Positions 34,543-46,116 of a DNA stretch of 64,000 nt are shown piece after piece. This DNA is from Macrocybe gigantea. Taxonomy: Eukaryota; Basidiomycota; Agaricomycetes; Agaricales; Callistosporiaceae. Location: the NCBI GenBank assembly GCA_011319805.1, contig SJRY01000253.1, positions 124,001 through 188,000 on the forward strand, read 5' to 3'. The notes beneath the pieces were generated by a model. The model worked only from the letters and a program-made list of their open reading frames with translations, searched no databases and had not been told where the DNA came from. The translations under genes and the position numbers were made by a program. How positions within the stretch are numbered: the first letter of the stretch is position 1; each line of letters opens with the position of its first letter.

Positions 34543-37500
34543 TTAGCTTGCATCCTCCCAGATCGGTTTCGGAGCCCCGATCGACAGCTTGCCCATCATC
34601 TTCCTCTGCCTCAGATTCTTGACCTCCGTGTTGATCAGGTCCCTCAGCCTTTCCAGATCCAAGCTCCTTTCCGCCCTGGAGCCCATCAGAATGTTGCGCC
34701 ATATGCCGCCGGCAGCGACAGAGTTGTCGATGGGAAGCTGCAGCGGACGATGCAACCTCACCATCTTCTGCATCAGATTGTCTGGGCTTGGGTAGATCGC
34801 GTCTGGCCAGGCGATGCGGATGGCGAACCACCAACCGAGCGGCTAAGATGCCATGTCAGAACCTTTTTTCTGAAAAATGGACGAAAAAAAAAGACGTACA
34901 CGACCATCGGGTAGTGTTCGTTCAGGATAGCAGTCATACGTCGTTAATGCGCCTTCAGGCAATGAGAACCTTTCGACAATGTCGTCAGCTAAACATATCA
35001 ATAGCCCATCGGACACCTAGCTCACCTATGGACAACCCAGTGGTTCGGATCCGATCTATGCTTCGCAAGGACGACCAACAGCCGAGGCATGCCAGGCAAG
35101 CCAAACGGCGCCCACAGATCCCTCAGCATTCCACACGCATCCCCATGTCTTCCATTGAAGACGGCATTGTTAATCGCGTCCGCCATATTCGGGGGTACGA
35201 ACAGCCTGTCGACAACGCCCTGCGGGCTGTCCGTCAACCGCGCCCTGACATACCGCTTGTACGACTGTGTAGACCAGATGCTCAGCGCGACTTCGTCGAC
35301 CTGGTGCCCCCGCGTCGTGCTGTTCAGCGCCTGGTCAAGCTCCGACATCGGCCAGATGATCGCCCAGCTTAGCAAGCGCGCATGGATCCGCTGCCAGGGT
35401 GGTAGCTGCTGCTGCGCCTCTGCGCCATAATCCACAGCATGCCACTGGCCTTGCGGTGCCGTCACAATCCCCTCGTTCCCACCAGCGACTGCACTCTCAT
35501 CAGGAAGAGCAGGAAGAGGCGGCGAGGCGCTGCGATCAGGGTACCCGTTCCCGTTCGTGTCAGGTATCGTCGGCAGGCCAGAGGCGCCCTGGCCATCTGC
35601 ATCGTACTCGTCGGGATCTTCCTCATCATCCGGTGCAACCTCCCAAGTGCGATGCGATCTCGCAGACTGGCTGCTCCGGGGCTTCTGACGCAGTTTGTAC
35701 AGTTCTTCCTCCAAGAGCTGCTGACCAGGCGAATCATCCCTGTCTTCCGACATGGCGTATTGGCTTCTATTCTGCGTCCTCGTCTCGCCATCCGTTGGCA
35801 GAGGGAATCCCCGATAACGATCGTCAAAATCATGCTCGTTATCGTCCACCAGGACTTCACTGTGAGGTATCTGGTACATCGAATCCGCTGCCGCTGTGCC
35901 GGGCTGTGTCTGGATGTTAACTGTCTGTGTTACAGGCGTGCGTGTGTACTCGTCGCCTTCGTACTGCAAACGAGAATCGTTGGCGTTGAAAGAATTGTTA
36001 GCGGGGGCAAGATTTTCAATCTTGGGTCCCAAGCTTTCAATCCTTTGCTGCATCAAAACCAACTCTCTCTTGATATCCAATGCCCACTTGGGCGGATCCT
36101 ATGACGCCAATCATAAACAATCACTTCAAAACTTCGTCGAACAGTGCATCACGTACTTCAGCATAGTTTTCAAGGTGCACGCTGGGATCATGATCATGGT
36201 GCGACTTCTTGTATTGCTTGATGGACTGAGAGAGAATCGGTCTCTGCGCAGACGACAGCCTGAGCAAAGAACATACCTCGGAATCGTATTTCATCCCTAA
36301 TTTCTTCACCCTCTGCCTGACCGCCTTTCTCAGCGCCTTCTTGACATACTCGTGCACGGTCGGATCGCTCTCCTGGTGCAGCAATACGCAAAGCTCCATA
36401 TCGTGGTAATGGTCTGTCATCTCCGGTTCGAGAGTTGCAGCATAGTATGAGGTCCGCGGCGTGCGATTCGCCAGCGCGTCCCGCACAATCTGGGCTTCCT
36501 CCGCGTCCAAGTCGTTGGGTGAAAGAGGTCGCGGCGTCATGTCCCCGTCTCTTTCGGTCTGTCCATCTCTCGTCTGTTGTTGCAGCCGAGAGCCAGACAC
36601 TGATGGTTGCTTCTGTGACATCTGAGACGGCGCCTTTCCATTCGCGCCATTCATCTGCGAGGGCACTTTGCTGACCTTGGAAGGTGATTGTGACATATTT
36701 GACCGTGCCACCGAAGATGCTCTCTCGTCCTCCTCCGGAATCGGGATGGCTAAAGCCTGGCCTCTCGCGGCGGCATTCAACAAGTCTTCATGCGTGGGAG
36801 CATGACGATACGGAGAGAAAGGGCGATTCTGATGGTTCGCGGACATGATGGAGCCAGGATGCTGAGAGCGACCTGCCATAAATCATTATCAACGACGAAG
36901 ATCAAAAGCAGAAAATCAGGTTCGAGGCCACGTTGCGTTTGATGAGAGAAGACGAAGCGACACACCTTGCATCTGCCGAACTGAGCTCCGCGGCGAGAAC
37001 TCCATTGGTGCCTCGACGGAAGACTTGGTCTTACGTACTTTCATCTGAGAAGGCGAATCGGATGGCGAAATGGAAGGTGCCTTTGGGCGTGCAGTTCTCG
37101 ACCTCGGGGACATTGGAGCGCCATAGTTAGTCTCATCATCGCCGAATCTACTCTCAGGTAATGGAGGATAAACGGTGCCTTGTTTCGAACGTGGCGAAAG
37201 TGGATGCTCGGATGCTCGCCCGTTGGCCGTTCGAGGCGACTTCAGCGGTGAAAGTAAAACTTATCAGCCAACCAAACAGACCGAGATTACGAGCTGGCAC
37301 CTACCAAGGGTTCTTCACGACCCATAGCAGACGGTGGCTTTTGGGAAGTATTGACGTTCAACGTAGTTGCTTTCGGAGAAAAGGCAAATTCAGAAGGAGG
37401 GAGCGGGATTCGAGCGGGATTGCCTGGTGTCATCCCAAGCGTAGCCTGACGACCGTTTGTTAGACCTGTCGGGGCGGGGACGATAGCTTCTGGAACTCCT

Positions 37501-38020
37501 TTCGACTGCATAAGAAGCCGGTTAGGCAATCAGAGATGCCTGCCGGGTTGAACATCGAAGAACGAGATCAATGACGTACATTCCACGGATTGTTCAGAGA
37601 GGCGTCATCAGGTAGAGGCCCCAAGTTGCCAAAAGATGGGCCAGAGTCGTAAGACTCGTACTTTGGGCCAGGCGGATCCTGAGGGCCAGGTTCTCTCTGG
37701 AAGGCGGTAAAGATGGATGAAAATTCATGAACGGCGGGAATAGTGTTGTCACGTACAACAGGTGCCGCAGACTCTCCCATCTCCGATCGAACACCTTCTT
37801 GGATGTTAGAGTCTGCATCACCATCTTCCTCTGGTTGGTGGGCAGCGCCGTTGCCGTTGGCCAACTGTCCCAACAAGCTTGCTCCGGTCTTACTTCTTGC
37901 CACCGGCGACTGGATAGGTTGTGGCGACCGAGCTCTGCTGAGGACAGAATCGGCTCGGCGAAACTCCACTGGATCGACAATGGAGCGAGGAGGGGTGGTG
38001 TCGGGTTTGTCATTGCTCAT
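34543..38020 (-). CDS. Large disordered protein with a conserved C-terminal region, unknown
   Basis: Exons starting at 38020 run through 37529, 37113, 36879, 36080 and 35000 to a stop at 34543-34545. The junctions that I checked stay in frame. The N-terminal half is disordered with many Ser-Pro sites (RARSPQPIQSPVARS, EAPMEFSPRSSVR). A helical module follows at 36,120-36,480 (MELCVLLHQESDPTVHEYV, KKALRKAVRQRVKKLGM) and a coiled-coil-like segment (WALDIKRELVLMQQRIESLG). The C-terminal region reads LPPWQRIHARLLSWAIIWPM and LFVPPNMADAINNAVFNGRH. No enzyme motif is present. The many Ser-Pro sites suggest regulation by proline-directed kinases, as inference. Unlike several neighbours it shows no frame break. 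Confidence 0.7.
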
Positions 38021-39449
38021 GGTCTCCAGATATCTTAAGACTGTAAATGAATAATATCAGCATACTTTACGTCGTTCTGAAGGGTAAGAATTTAGAACGC
38101 GACGAACCTTTCTCATTCGGAGCTGACAAACAACAGCTATGTTAGCAGGACCATGCATGAGATAGTTGATGATACACACCTGGGGTCCTGGAACGAACAA
38201 GGACGGGTCTAAGACTTTCTTGAGTCTCTACAGCAGACATTCGAGTTCTCGAAAAGTTAAGTTAACAGGTCGGAAGGTGTCGCTTTCGGATATGGTTAGT
38301 TTGTTGGTATTGCGTATCGGTGTCAAAATTGCTGTGCAGCGCCACGGATGAACGAGGTCGAAATCAAAGAGAATAACTTCGGGAGCAATGAAGAGGCGAA
38401 AATACTAGCAGCAAAACGAGTATAAGGTTCGGAGGCGGATATCGCAATGGAGGAGGAGGAATGACCAAATGTTTAAAGACAAGCCTCGAGGCTGGACCCG
38501 ATTACAGCAGAAATCAACCACGAACAAATAAGCGAAAACATTTATTCCAGACAACACAACTCATTCGCCGACTCTCTCCGGTGCATGGCCTTTGTCTCTA
38601 CAACGAATATCAGTACGAAAGGGAAAAAAAAGGACTTTTCCGAATCGCCACATGCCTTCCTTTTTTCTTTTCTTTGCTACGAGTGCCCCCGAGACTCTTC
38701 AAGAATTTGGGCCTTTTCGCTCTCACTCATGTTCGAACTTGCACGTTAACCGTCCATGTATGCCAACATGGAACATTCATCGACACGTGAAGAATCTTAT
38801 ATTCAACAGTCGAAAAATGTCTCGATACCAATTCCGGCAAGTTCGTTCCCTAACTTGCGGGCGATCGAACGCATCACCCGTGCGGCTGCCTCGGATCTGA
38901 GACATCTTTCTTGATCGATCTCAAATGGCCAACGGCTCGAGTCCACCCGTAAACACCACTTCCGTCCTCAAAGAAGTATGTCGATTTGACTGAAACCCGA
39001 CTACAGCGTAAGATGTGCCAGGCGTGTCGACGGTGTCTGACATGCCCACTACACCCGTTGCCTTTATCATACATCAGGTAGGCTCCGCATGGTGCGATGT
39101 AGGACTCGGAAGCGTCGAATGCATGATTCACCATGTTCCATATACCTCGATTCACGCCACCCCCCCACTTTCACCCATGCAACCAGTCGGTGTGATTACT
39201 ACATGCTACATAACTCTCAAGGAAAGGAACAAGCCTGACCGCTGAACACCACGTACCTAGCCTTAGGTATGGTCCTTCATCCATCGTGTTTTGGTCATGA
39301 TCGGTGACAGATGCGCTATGCTCGCAGATTCCCTTTGTTAGCAACCCATGAAATTGCCATGCAACACTTGACGACCAAAATCTTGGTGAGTTGGTGGGGA
39401 TGGGTAATTTCTTAAAATCTATTTAAAAGATACCAAATGATTAATATAA
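38021..39449. other. Region without a recognised gene
   Basis: Only short open frames without motifs are present. It separates the last host gene from the transposon cluster and is a plausible promoter region for the minus-strand gene at 38020. Confidence 0.4.
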
Positions 39450-40010
39450 TACAGTCGACTCTCTCCTAACCCATATCCCTCAAAACCCATAACCCCTTAT
39501 AACCCATAGGATTTTCCATTTCCCGGGTTGGTTAGAGCCAAAATCGAGGTCATAACCCATAAACCTCCCATAACCCATAACCCATAGCCATTTTGGAGAA
39601 AAACCCATACATTTTACGAGAGAATCTGAGATTGATATATTATATAATCATCACTTTCTATGCAAAACTTGCCAAAGAAAGGCATCTTCATCATGACAAA
39701 CCCTCTTGGTTCACTGAAAAAAGGCTTACAGGCCCAAGAAAGCAAATCCAGCCCCGAAATGGATGGCAAAGGAGAGGCTTATGGAGGGTGATGAGGAATG
39801 CAGTAGATGGTGAGGGCAACCTCATTTGGAAAGAAGGGCAAGGATGATAAGAAGGATTCGGATGAGAATGACTTCCCCGTGGAAATCCATCCCTCACAGA
39901 TGGAAGCACTTCATGCTGCAACGACTTGGCAGAAATATGTTCAAGATATCAAGGACCCTTTTTCTCACAAGCTGGAGGTAATTTTGGCATCTTTCGGTCA
40001 TCAGACATGT
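39450..40010 (+). mobile_element. Remnant of a pogo/Tc1-mariner-like DNA transposon
   Basis: A TA dinucleotide is followed by CAGTCGACTCTCTCCTAACC, which resembles pogo-type inverted-repeat ends, and by repeated AACCCATA units. Downstream, a frame reading MEALHAATTWQKYVQDIKDP and FSHKLEVILASFGHQT resembles the C-terminal region of pogo-family transposases. The DDE catalytic core is absent and the element is cut by an LTR at 40,011. Confidence 0.4.
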
Positions 40011-40214
40011 TGTAAGCCCGCCCCCTAGGCTTACCCAAGAACGTGATACCGACATGCACACGTGACCCAGGACTTCACATATATACTTATCAGACACGAG
40101 GACAGCGACAGTTAGCGAACCCTCTTACATACCACACTCGTATCTCTCACAATAAACGTCTTGTACCTGTTCTGTCCTGCATCCCTCTTCGTCCTGACAT
40201 CCTCTAGTGATCAC
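40011..40214 (-). repeat. Inverted LTR copy next to the gypsy-3 LTR
   Basis: This begins TGTAAGCCCGCCCCC and is the reverse complement of the LTR at 40,215-40,424, so together they form a near-perfect palindrome of about 400 bp around an asymmetric centre near 40,210-40,220. The outer end is an intact LTR terminus. No internal element sequence adjoins it. Confidence 0.85.
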
Positions 40215-40570
40215 AGCACGGGCTCCACTAGAGGATGTCAGGACGAAGAGAGACACAGGACAGAACAGGTACAAGACGTTTATTGTGAGAGATACAAGCA
40301 TGGTATGTAAGAGGGTTCGCTAACTGTCGCTGTCCTCGTGTCTGGTAAGTATATATGTGAAGTCCCGGGTCACGTGTGCATGTCGGTATCACGTTCTTGG
40401 GTAAGCCTAGGGGGCGGGCTTACACTGCCCCCCTCCTGAAAAAAGAAAAGGAAAAAATAAAAAAAAAAGGCCAGGAGGGCAGAAGAAAAGTATTGTAGAA
40501 AGGGCCAAGGCTCGGGTGCATTAAAAAACCTCAATGAGGAAAAAGCTACCAGCCGGCGATCGAAGCAAAC

Positions 40571-40972
40571 CTACATATCAGAATATTGCTTCTTCACCAA
40601 CCAGATGTCCAGTGCCTCGCAATCATCGATTTCCCGACCCGGCAGCCAACGGTCTTGATCCGGGCCCTTGCTGCGCCACCGCACCAGGTACTGATAACCA
40701 CGACCCTGCTTTCGTTCATCAAGGATGCGATCAATGAAGAATTCTTCTTGTCCATCGACCATGACAGTTTCGGGTGTCTGCACCTTCCTTCCTGGGAATA
40801 GGTCGTTGTTGCTAGTCAGGAATGGCTTGACGTCGTGTGTCAAGAATACAGAGTATGTGTTCGGGGAGTTCGGCATTTCTAGGGTGACAGTTGAATGTTC
40901 CGCGGACACGCTGATGACCTTATATGGGCCATCCATCTCGGCATGAACTTTGCAACACGCTTCTCCCCTCAT
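40571..40972 (-). CDS. gypsy-3 integrase tail with chromodomain
   Basis: The frame contains FLTHDVKPFLTSNNDLFPGR and then a chromodomain (EEFFIDRILDERKQGRGYQY, LVRWRSKGPDQDRWLPGREI). Such domains guide integration to particular chromatin. It belongs to the same polyprotein as the integrase core upstream in element sense. Confidence 0.85.
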   Translation of the reverse strand: MRGEACCKVHAEMDGPYKVISVSAEHSTVTLEMPNSPNTYSVFLTHDVKPFLTSNNDLFPGRKVQTPETVMVDGQEEFFIDRILDERKQGRGYQYLVRWRSKGPDQDRWLPGREIDDCEALDIWLVKKQYSDM

Positions 40973-41123
40973 CTCTTGTACTCTTGCCGGCGGTTCAGGG
41001 TGGACAACATGACGAGTTGTCCTTCTCGATATGCAGGGTCTTCGGCTCGAGTCACGTTAGAAAACAGAGCTTGCGAGGTTTTAGCTCGCAGGAGGTTATC
41101 CTGGGCTTCCCATGTGTCCTGTT

Positions 41124-41786
41124 CTAGATGCTGAATGATTTCGATCGCTCTAATATCTTGCAGTTCATCCGTATCCGCTTGCACCAGCGGGGGATGACCC
41201 GAGGGGCACGACCCATACAAAGCTGGAAAGGAGTGAATCCTGTGGAGTTGTTAATAGTATTCATGATCGAAAAATGGATACGAGGCAAGGCGCGTTTCCA
41301 TCTGGTTTGATTGTGCTCAATGTAGTATCGAACACATTGGTTCACGGTCTTGTTCGTGTGTTCGCTCGTGCCATCCATTTCCAGATGATAAGCTGTCGAC
41401 ATTTTGATCTTGACGCCCGTCAAGCTATAAAGTGCCTGCCAAAAGCATGAGAGAAATAATTTGTCATGGTCGCATATGATATCCAGCGGCAATCCGTTTT
41501 CACAGTACCAATGGTCGAAGAAGAGCTCGGCTAGTTGCTCTGCCGATAGTGTGATGACAGTCAGAATGAGACGGATATCGCTTCCCAGGCAGTCTGTAAT
41601 GGTTAGGATACAATTCGAACCGTCATCTTCAGGTAGAGGCCCAATAAAATCCATGGCGATCGAGTCGCCCCACTGATCAGGCACAGGGAGCGGATGCAAT
41701 GGTCCCTCGGAATGTGCCGTTGACGACTTGTTATGCTGGCAGTCGGGACAGGTGGGAATGTAGGCTTGCTCCAAATCTCTGCGCAT
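41124..41786 (-). CDS. gypsy-3 integrase core
   Basis: Visible elements are the zinc-binding Cys pair (CPDCQHNKSS), MDFIGPLPEDDGSN with the first catalytic Asp, a degenerate second site (IICDHDKLFLSCFWQAL), and MSTAYHLEMDGTSEHTNK with the Glu region. Upstream frames at 41,808-41,953 belong to the same domain but are shifted. Confidence 0.85.
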   Translation of the reverse strand: MRRDLEQAYIPTCPDCQHNKSSTAHSEGPLHPLPVPDQWGDSIAMDFIGPLPEDDGSNCILTITDCLGSDIRLILTVITLSAEQLAELFFDHWYCENGLPLDIICDHDKLFLSCFWQALYSLTGVKIKMSTAYHLEMDGTSEHTNKTVNQCVRYYIEHNQTRWKRALPRIHFSIMNTINNSTGFTPFQLCMGRAPRVIPRWCKRIRMNCKILERSKSFSI

Positions 41787-41807
41787 GTTAGGCCAGTAGA
41801 AGGAGTT

Positions 41808-43258
41808 TCAGAGGGAGCCATAGAACTTAGCGAAGCCAAAATGACCCAACGTATCATGTGCCAAGAAAAATAAGGCTTCACGGACATGTGGAACCCGCGG
41901 CACCACCAAACGGCTGGACAGGAATAGCAGACCATCACGAATGGCGAGGCCATTCAGTGGCAAGGACGTCTCGTGAAGACATTTGCAAAACTCATCATCG
42001 GCGTACCCCTTTTGAATGGCAGTGAGTAGCTCATCATCTGCTGCAATGGCCATGGTGGCATTGGCCGTGTATTTCTCGACCGTTGTTACTGAGAGAGCAG
42101 CCACACAGTTCCAAGGACACTGAGCGTTGGCTGTTACTGTAACATCACTGTGTGTCAAGGCTGAGAATGGGGGGAGCACGGTGCCTTCACATTCAGTGAA
42201 GTTTGTCTGGGATAGTGCGTCCGCTGCGGTGTTACAGGTACCCTCCACATAGATGATTTTGCAATCATATTGTGATAAGAACTCCATCCACCGCGCCTGT
42301 CTGCGGCTGAGGTCCTTCTGTGTATTGAAATTGACCAGTGTTCGGTGGTCCATATATATAAGGAAGGGCACTCCGAGCAAATCACATCTCCATCGTTTGA
42401 GTGCCCTAATGATGGCCAGCAGCTCCTTTTCATGTACGGGGTAGTTGAGCTCCGCACCTTTGAAGGTCATCGAATCGAATGCCACTGGTCGCGCCGAGTC
42501 CCATGATGGTCCAAAAGAGAGAACCGCTCCTGATTGATAATCACTTGCATCAATCGTGATGAAAATTTTATTGTTATCGAGGTTGTCATGGTCAATAGTC
42601 GTAAGGCATTCCTGGCTGATCACTACAGCTTTGGTGGCATTGAAGGCAGCTTGATGAGAGGTGGTCCACTCCACTCTGTCGTTGCCATTCCCTGTAATCG
42701 CTGACAAGATCCGTGTGTGTTTGGCAACATTGGGCAGGAATGTGGCGATGTAATTTACTAGACCCAGAAAGCGCTGAACGTCAGAGATTGTCTTTGGTAC
42801 CGGCCAATTCAGGATCCGGTCAATTTTCCATCCATCGGCTTTGATTCCGCGGCCTGAGATATGATGTCCGAGGAAGTCAATTCGGTATAAAACAGACGAC
42901 TTTTCTTGAGGTTGCAGTACAAACGCGCCTGTCGCAGCGCTTCAAGGACTGTTTTGACATTACAGATGTGTTCTTCGATGGAGCTCGACCAGATGACAAT
43001 GTCGTCGAGGTAGATGTGACAAATCTTCCCAATTAAATGTCGCAACACCACTGAGACACGCCATTGGTGTATTGCTGGCGCATTCTTAAGCCCCATGGGC
43101 ATCACCAACCATTCATAAAGGCCGAATGGAGTAGTGACTGTGGTCAAAGGTATGTCATCCAGGTGCATTCTTGTCTGGAAGAAGCTGTTTGTCATGTCAA
43201 TTGTACCCCAGATTTTGCCTTTTGCACAATCTGCCAGGATGTCATCGATGCGCGGCAA
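41808..43258 (-). CDS. gypsy-3 reverse transcriptase and RNase H
   Basis: Reverse transcriptase shows MTNSFFQTRMHLDDIPLTTV, FGLYEWLVMPMGLKNAP and the catalytic YLDDIVIW at 43,258-42,809. RNase H follows in another frame (ITIDASDYQSGAVLSF, PVHEKELLAIIRALKRWRCD, YMDHRTLVNF) at 42,707-42,050. The two frames are separated by decay. Confidence 0.9.
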
Positions 43259-43387
43259 GGGGTGTGAGTCCGTGATTGTGTTTTCATTTGGTTGGTGAAA
43301 GTCATTTACCCAACGCGGAAGAACAGCGGCATCCGCTTTTGGTATAATGAAGGTGGGCGAGGCAAAGGCAGATGACGACGGCTGTAT

Positions 43388-44551
43388 TCATCCAGCATCC
43401 AGATGTTGTTGGATTAGTGTTTGCCATGCCTGTCTATATTTACGAGGGCATGAGTATGAGCGAGTGGCAAATGTCTTATTGACATCTTTCAGACGGATGT
43501 GTGCATATACATCCATTGGCAACTCATCTACATGAGGGATTGGCTCGAAAACATCCTGAAAATCTCGAACTGTGGACTCGTGCAGCTTGTTCAGTTCGTC
43601 TTGGAAGGCTAGGGTTGTAATGCGATCTTTTATCATGGCGGCAACGTTCAAAGGCTTGATAGGTTCCAGCACCCCTTTTCCTTCCAACAAGCGCTGTCTG
43701 CAGACTTCCACCAGTTCCTTCAGAACCGCTTGCTTATGAAGTCGACTCTGTTTGATTTGCTGACGTAGCTGCAGTTTTGGAGCGGGGGGTGGCACGGGAG
43801 GGTCTGGATTAATTAGGTCATAATTACATGGCTTAACAATGGCACGACGTCTACCACAGTCCAATACAATAGAGTTATGTTCGAGAAAGGGCATTCTGAG
43901 TAAAAGGGAAACACAAAGGTCCGGGATCACGATGGCCTTAATGGATCTAGAAGACCACTGCGAATCGAGAGAACAAGGGCAAATTTTAACGTATTCAGCA
44001 GACAGAGACGATTGGTTACAACCACCGATAGCAAGCGAAATAGAAATTTTCTTTTGTAGGGTGAAACGACAGAGGCCAAGTTGCGAAGCAAGAGCGGCGT
44101 CGATGAGAACCAGGTTTGCACCAGAATCCAGCATAGTTGTTACTTTTATAGGGAAGTTAGTGCCCAGTCCGGACAAGTGACAGTCCCACATCAAGTGTGG
44201 CGATGACAACGGCGCGCTCACCTCGGAATCGGTGGATTCTGATCCATTTCCCAGCACGGCAGAAGGGGCACTGTCAGGCATGACGACGGCAATTGTCGCG
44301 GACACATCTGACTCTTCGAGTTCGTGAATGGAGGCTGCAGTGACTTTCGGTACCGGTGTTGTTTGGGCAGTGGTAGGAGGCACGAAGCTATGCAATTTGT
44401 GACCAAGGAGAATGGCGTCAGTGAGTTCGACATAGGAGCTCGCGTCCAGGAAATCATCGGGGCAGTTGCGAGCTGTATGATTTACGTATCTATGACGACA
44501 CTTCAGGCAACCGAAGTGCTTGAAGAGAAGCTTGTGCTCTGCCTCTGACAA
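43388..44551 (-). CDS. gypsy-3 zinc knuckle, protease and start of reverse transcriptase
   Basis: The frame begins near a Cys/His cluster (CLKCRHRYVNHTARNC), consistent with a CCHC knuckle. It continues to an aspartic protease with the active-site DSGANLVLID and ends in the N-terminal palm region before reverse transcriptase (DVYAHIRLKDVNKTFATRSY). It is in a different frame from the Gag part. Confidence 0.85.
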   Translation of the reverse strand: MSEAEHKLLFKHFGCLKCRHRYVNHTARNCPDDFLDASSYVELTDAILLGHKLHSFVPPTTAQTTPVPKVTAASIHELEESDVSATIAVVMPDSAPSAVLGNGSESTDSEVSAPLSSPHLMWDCHLSGLGTNFPIKVTTMLDSGANLVLIDAALASQLGLCRFTLQKKISISLAIGGCNQSSLSAEYVKICPCSLDSQWSSRSIKAIVIPDLCVSLLLRMPFLEHNSIVLDCGRRRAIVKPCNYDLINPDPPVPPPAPKLQLRQQIKQSRLHKQAVLKELVEVCRQRLLEGKGVLEPIKPLNVAAMIKDRITTLAFQDELNKLHESTVRDFQDVFEPIPHVDELPMDVYAHIRLKDVNKTFATRSYSCPRKYRQAWQTLIQQHLDAG

Positions 44552-44686
44552 TTTTGGTGGGCAGAGATGCGCGGATGGAGTCCCGGAGGAGTTCTGCGCG
44601 CGGGTCGAGGAAGCGTTGGCATTATGGGAAGGGTTTCCCAGAGCAACCCGCTTTGACTGACACTCGGCTTCGTAGAATTCTCGGTA

Positions 44687-45294
44687 TCATTTGTTATCCA
44701 TGCATCGTTCGCGAGCGAGTTGCTGCACTTCAGTATACCACAGCATGAGACGCGCATCCACAGTTTCAGCCCTGGTGGAGTCCATGGTGCCTTCGACTTT
44801 GGCGTTGACACTGCGGCCACGCAAGCGTTCGAGCAGGTCGAGGTCCAAGAGATCCTCGACTTGACCGTGGAAAACGTCAGCATCAAGGTGATGCTTACTG
44901 TCCTGGAGCAATATATTGTAATGCTCTACAGATGTGTACCAATTTTCAAAATCATCGTTGGGCTTGAGGTACGATGACCTCATCTTTCTGCGGATATCAT
45001 CTTTCCAGTTTGGGGGAAGGGCTTTAAGGCAGAGGGTAGAAACGAACTGCGGCCAGGGAAGGGCCTTCAAAGTCTCGCAGTTATTGTTAATCCATTGGCG
45101 AAGGCTAAGGTCACAGAAACCAGACAGTACTTTCGTGACACGATCCCCTGCCTCGATCTTAGGGTTGGCATCGAAAAATCCATGCACGACATTTCCCATA
45201 CCCAGAGAGTCAGCGGAGACACTCGACCCAGGGTGAGAATCGGGACATCTTTGGGTTTATCGTGTAATACTTGGGCCCCGGTAGAAGTAGACAT
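44687..45294 (-). CDS. gypsy-3 Gag capsid region
   Basis: The capsid-like segment reads WPQFVSTLCLKALPPNWKDD and YLKPNDDFENWYTSVEHYNI. The start MSTSTGAQVLHDKPKDVPIL lies in another frame, so an indel near 45,220 separates the N-terminus from the rest. Gag forms the virus-like particle. Confidence 0.75.
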
Positions 45295-45299
45295 TGTGT

Positions 45300-45701
45300 G
45301 TAATTTTCGAGGGCAGAATCAGAGTCTGTATCTGATGATGACAACGGTGGAGACGGCGGCACAGGTGACTGTGTAAGCAATGGCAAAGGAGGCAGCGGCG
45401 GCGGCAACGTCGGGTCTGATGGCAGTGGTGTGCTATCAGAGCCCGTCAGCAGTTTCACAATAACAGCGGGTGTGACTATATGCGCTACCTTGGAGGTGTA
45501 TGCGCTTCGTAATCTCGAGGGAGAGTCTCTGGCTGTGTGAGATGGGGGGCAGGAGTCGAGACAGTGTTTTGGCCAAGCTCTAACTGTGGAGCAGGGCCGT
45601 TGCTACGAAGATGCGGTGCCAGATTTGGCAGGGTGATGAACTCACGAAGTTACGTATCATTTAGGGTCGAACGTTGCCTTGATGTCCTGTTCAAAAAAAA
45701 G
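45300..45701. other. gypsy-3 untranslated leader
   Basis: Between the 5' LTR and the Gag start in element sense. It carries a Pro-rich minus-strand open frame (45,210-45,458), possibly the true N-terminal extension. An A/T run of eight lies next to the LTR, and no primer-binding site can be assigned. Confidence 0.4.
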
Positions 45702-45873
45702 TGTAAGCCCGTGCTGTGACGGGCTCCACTAGAGGACATCAGGACGAAGAGGGACGCGGGACAGAACAGGTACAAGATGTTTATTGTGAGAGATACGAGC
45801 ATGGTATGTAAGAGGGTTCGCTAGCTGTCGCTGTTCTCGTGTCTGGTAAGTATATATGTGAAGTCCCGGGTCA

Positions 45874-46116
45874 CTAGGGCTGCGCACCATACCGTATACG
45901 GCATACGGCTGTATGATGACAGGCAGCAGACGAGTTATGGACAGTTTTGACCCGTACCGTCGAGTTGGGGTTGAAGATCACATACGGGATGGTACGGCAT
46001 TTTGGACGGGTAGAAATGGGGTCATACGGTATATACGGGTGCAACCAACTAGATAGATTATTAAAAGCTAGAGTTTCTTATTGATTTTCGTATGAGAAAG
46101 CCTCAAACGTTGCTTG
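45874..46116. mobile_element. Possible hAT-like element terminus
   Basis: The gypsy-3 LTR is cut at 45,873 and followed by TAGGGCTGCGCACCATACCG, which resembles hAT-type ends, then by repeated CCGTATACGG-type words. The opposite end is not seen before the gypsy-2 LTR begins at 46,117, so gypsy-2 may have landed inside this element. No transposase is present. Confidence 0.35.

Larger units (their letters stand above)
40215..45873 (-). mobile_element. Ty3/gypsy chromovirus "gypsy-3", decayed
   Basis: The element lies on the minus strand. Its 3' LTR is about 40,215-40,424, preceded (in element sense) by a purine tract at 40,425-40,436. The 5' LTR starts at 45,702 with TGTAAGCCCG and is cut at 45,873. 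LTR termini form the inverted repeat TGTAAGCCCG/CGGGCTTACA. Domain order in element sense is Gag (45,294-44,690), protease, reverse transcriptase, RNase H, integrase and chromodomain, as for chromoviruses. Coding is broken by frameshifts and stops, for example in Gag near 45,220. LTR copies differ at several CpG sites. Confidence 0.9.

Noticed and set aside
39470..39600. Telomere-like repeats (AACCCATA)
   Set aside because: The unit is not the fungal TTAGGG/CCCTAA repeat, is irregular, and lies next to a transposon-type end, so an internal telomere is not supported.
45702..45720. Self-priming complement in gypsy-3
   Set aside because: Only a 9-nt match (TGATGTCCT) to the LTR was found and it is not near the expected transcript start, so it does not fit the pattern of gypsy-1 and gypsy-2.
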